A stretch of DNA of 7,649 bases from an uncultured Erysipelotrichaceae bacterium (GTDB taxonomy: Bacteria; Bacillota_I; Bacilli_A; Erysipelotrichales; Erysipelotrichaceae): NCBI GenBank assembly GCA_937900565.1, contig CALCFG010000149.1, forward strand, positions 1-7,649, written 5' to 3'. Numbering within the stretch: position 1 is the first letter of the stretch; each line of letters opens with the position of its first letter. The position numbers were made by a program, and so were the translations under genes. Under the pieces are notes generated by a model, which had not been told where the DNA came from, searched no databases, and was given only the letters and a program-made list of their open reading frames with translations. Below, one piece after another: positions 6,565 to 7,649 of this stretch.

Positions 6565-7161
6565 ATGGAGGCCAAATTATTAATTTCTGCGTATCAACCC
6601 AGTCAATTGCTTGATTTAAATAGCAAAGAGTTGGTCTTCGTTGGTAAAAGTAATATTGGTAAAAGTAGCATTATTAATGCTTTATTAAATCGTAAAAATT
6701 TGGCTTTTGTTGGGAAAACTCCAGGAAAAACGCGATGTATTAATTTTTATCAAATTGATGAAATGACTCGCTTTGTTGATGTTCCTGGGTATGGTTATGC
6801 AAAACGTAATCGTGATGAAATGATAGCTTACGATGATTTAATGAGTGCTTACTTTAAGCGAGATAATATTGTGGGTGTGGTCATGATGTTGGATGCAAAA
6901 GTTGGGCCTACACAAGATGATGTGGAAATGCAAGAGTATTTAAAATATTATCATTTCAATATTATTTACTGTTTAAATAAGATTGATAAATGCAAACAAG
7001 CTGAACTTGCTAAAACAATGAAAGCTTTGCAAGAAAAGATGAGTATTGCACCTTATCAATTGGTTCAAGTTTCCGCTTTAAACAATAAAGGCATTTTGAA
7101 ATTACGTAATATATTAAATGAAAAGTGCGGTTTTAATTTACCCACACAATTTAATAATTAA
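6565..7161 (+). CDS. engB: Ribosome biogenesis GTPase EngB (YsxC/YihA)
   Basis: A 198-residue TRAFAC-class GTPase needed for late assembly of the 50S subunit. G1 is GKSNIGKS (27-34), G2 is TPGKT (52-56), G3 is DVPGYGYAK (72-80), G4 is NKID (138-141) and G5 is VSALNNKG (169-176). The segment GPTQDDVEM..YLKYY (114-129) is also characteristic. Most family members have GRSNVGKS and TKxD, so K28, I31 and N138 are mild variants that should still bind GTP. The ATG directly follows the lon stop codon with no spacer, in one transcript with lon. The lon-engB pair is conserved with B. subtilis lonA-ysxC. A terminator follows within a few bases of the stop. Confidence 0.97.
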   Translation: MEAKLLISAYQPSQLLDLNSKELVFVGKSNIGKSSIINALLNRKNLAFVGKTPGKTRCINFYQIDEMTRFVDVPGYGYAKRNRDEMIAYDDLMSAYFKRDNIVGVVMMLDAKVGPTQDDVEMQEYLKYYHFNIIYCLNKIDKCKQAELAKTMKALQEKMSIAPYQLVQVSALNNKGILKLRNILNEKCGFNLPTQFNN

Positions 7162-7163
7162 TC

Positions 7164-7193
7164 AAAGGGAGTGTTTAAACCACTTCCTTTTTG
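7164..7193 (+). terminator. Rho-independent terminator of the lon-engB unit
   Basis: A 10-bp stem (7164-7173 with 7181-7190, one G-T pair) with loop TTTAAAC is followed by a T-rich end; the run of five T bases at 7188-7192 partly belongs to the stem. It starts 3 nt past the engB stop and marks the end of the unit before the next gene. Confidence 0.8.
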
Positions 7194-7218
7194 TTAGGTA
7201 ATTAATCATTTTATTCAC

Positions 7219-7247
7219 TTTACATTATCCTTTACAATTAATACATT
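7219..7247 (+). promoter_or_regulatory. Candidate promoter of the M81-family gene
   Basis: TTTACA (7219-7224) and TACATT (7242-7247) are separated by exactly 17 nt. They match the -35 and -10 consensus at 4/6 positions or better. Transcription would begin near 7254, giving a short leader that starts right at the ribosome binding site, which is tight. The preceding terminator implies some promoter in this gap. Confidence 0.35.
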
Positions 7248-7268
7248 GAATAACAAGGAGAATAAAAC

Positions 7269-7649
7269 ATGAAAGTATTTGTTGCTAAATTTAGTGCGGA
7301 ATGCAATGAACACATTCGTCACATTGTGAATAATGATGATTTTCATTTTCGCTTTAATGAAGAATGCATTAATTCAATGAATGTAAAAGATATCTTTGAA
7401 GATGCCAACATCGAAATAGTTAATAGTATCAGTGCCGTTATTAGTCCGAATGGAATGATAGCTTTAGATACATTTAATTTCATTGTGGATACTATGCTTA
7501 CTAAATTAAGGGAAGTGGTTAACGAAATTGATGGTATCTATTTGCAATTTCACGGAGCTTCAGGTGTTAAAGGTTTAGATTGTGTTTCGGGTGAACATTA
7601 TATCCTAAAGAAAATGCGTGAAATTACAGGCAAATATATGCCCATTGCT
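7269..7649 (+). CDS. M81-family (MlrC-like) metallopeptidase, N-terminal part, cut by the window end
   Basis: The first 127 codons of an open frame that runs off the window. The start ATG follows AAGGAG (7255-7260) with 8-nt spacing. The opening MKVFVAKFSAECNEHI matches the family's N-terminal beta strand followed by E-x-N (E11, N13). The segment IDGIYLQFHGASGVKG (88-102), with H95, followed by SGEHYILKKMRE (107-118), matches the family's conserved DGv.l.lHGA..v.g...eGe motif. Family members include microcystinase C (MlrC), a zinc peptidase acting on linear peptides, but most members have unknown substrates. Full-length members are about 480-500 residues, so roughly a quarter is visible. The gene appears to be its own transcription unit after the engB terminator; nothing links it to the upstream genes. 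The family call is fairly sure, the substrate unknown. Confidence 0.8.
   Translation, partial: MKVFVAKFSAECNEHIRHIVNNDDFHFRFNEECINSMNVKDIFEDANIEIVNSISAVISPNGMIALDTFNFIVDTMLTKLREVVNEIDGIYLQFHGASGVKGLDCVSGEHYILKKMREITGKYMPIA

Overview
The window is AT-rich, with strong AAGGAG-type ribosome binding sites, and looks like the chromosome of a low-GC Bacillota (Firmicutes). The 236-residue protein upstream of the trigger factor gene resembles DUF3196-type proteins of Erysipelotrichia and Mollicutes relatives, which points loosely that way, but the species cannot be fixed from the sequence. Tryptophan is encoded by TGG throughout, including in conserved motifs. No recognised gene carries an in-frame TGA, and all six complete genes stop at TAA. 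The standard bacterial code therefore applies, not the mycoplasma code.

Layout: 1-1017 is the 3' part of tyrS (+), followed by a strong 15-bp terminator hairpin. Positions 1065-1325 hold no convincing gene, though one frame may be a decayed remnant. 1369-2043 is a YjjG-like HAD phosphatase (-) with its own terminator, convergent with tyrS. A 71-bp divergent promoter region (2044-2114) separates it from a DUF3196-like gene (2115-2825, +). Then come tig (trigger factor, 2919-4193), a perfect hairpin, lon (LonA protease, 4261-6564), and engB/ysxC (6565-7161), which begins on the base after the lon stop. After another terminator, a new gene starts at 7269 and runs off the window end; it is the N-terminal part of an M81 (MlrC-like) family protein.

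The core of the window is a protein-quality and ribosome-biogenesis cluster: nascent-chain chaperone (tig), ATP-dependent protease (lon) and the GTPase that matures the 50S subunit (engB). In Bacillus subtilis the corresponding order is ysoA-tig-clpX-lonB-lonA-ysxC. Here the ysoA slot holds a different small helical protein, and clpX and lonB are absent between tig and lon.

I found no evidence of a mobile element, CRISPR array, tRNA, rRNA or defence system, and no clear new multi-gene system. The more interesting points are the possible leaderless transcripts at 2044-2114, the unknown protein in the ysoA position, the missing clpX, and the unexplained stretch after tyrS.
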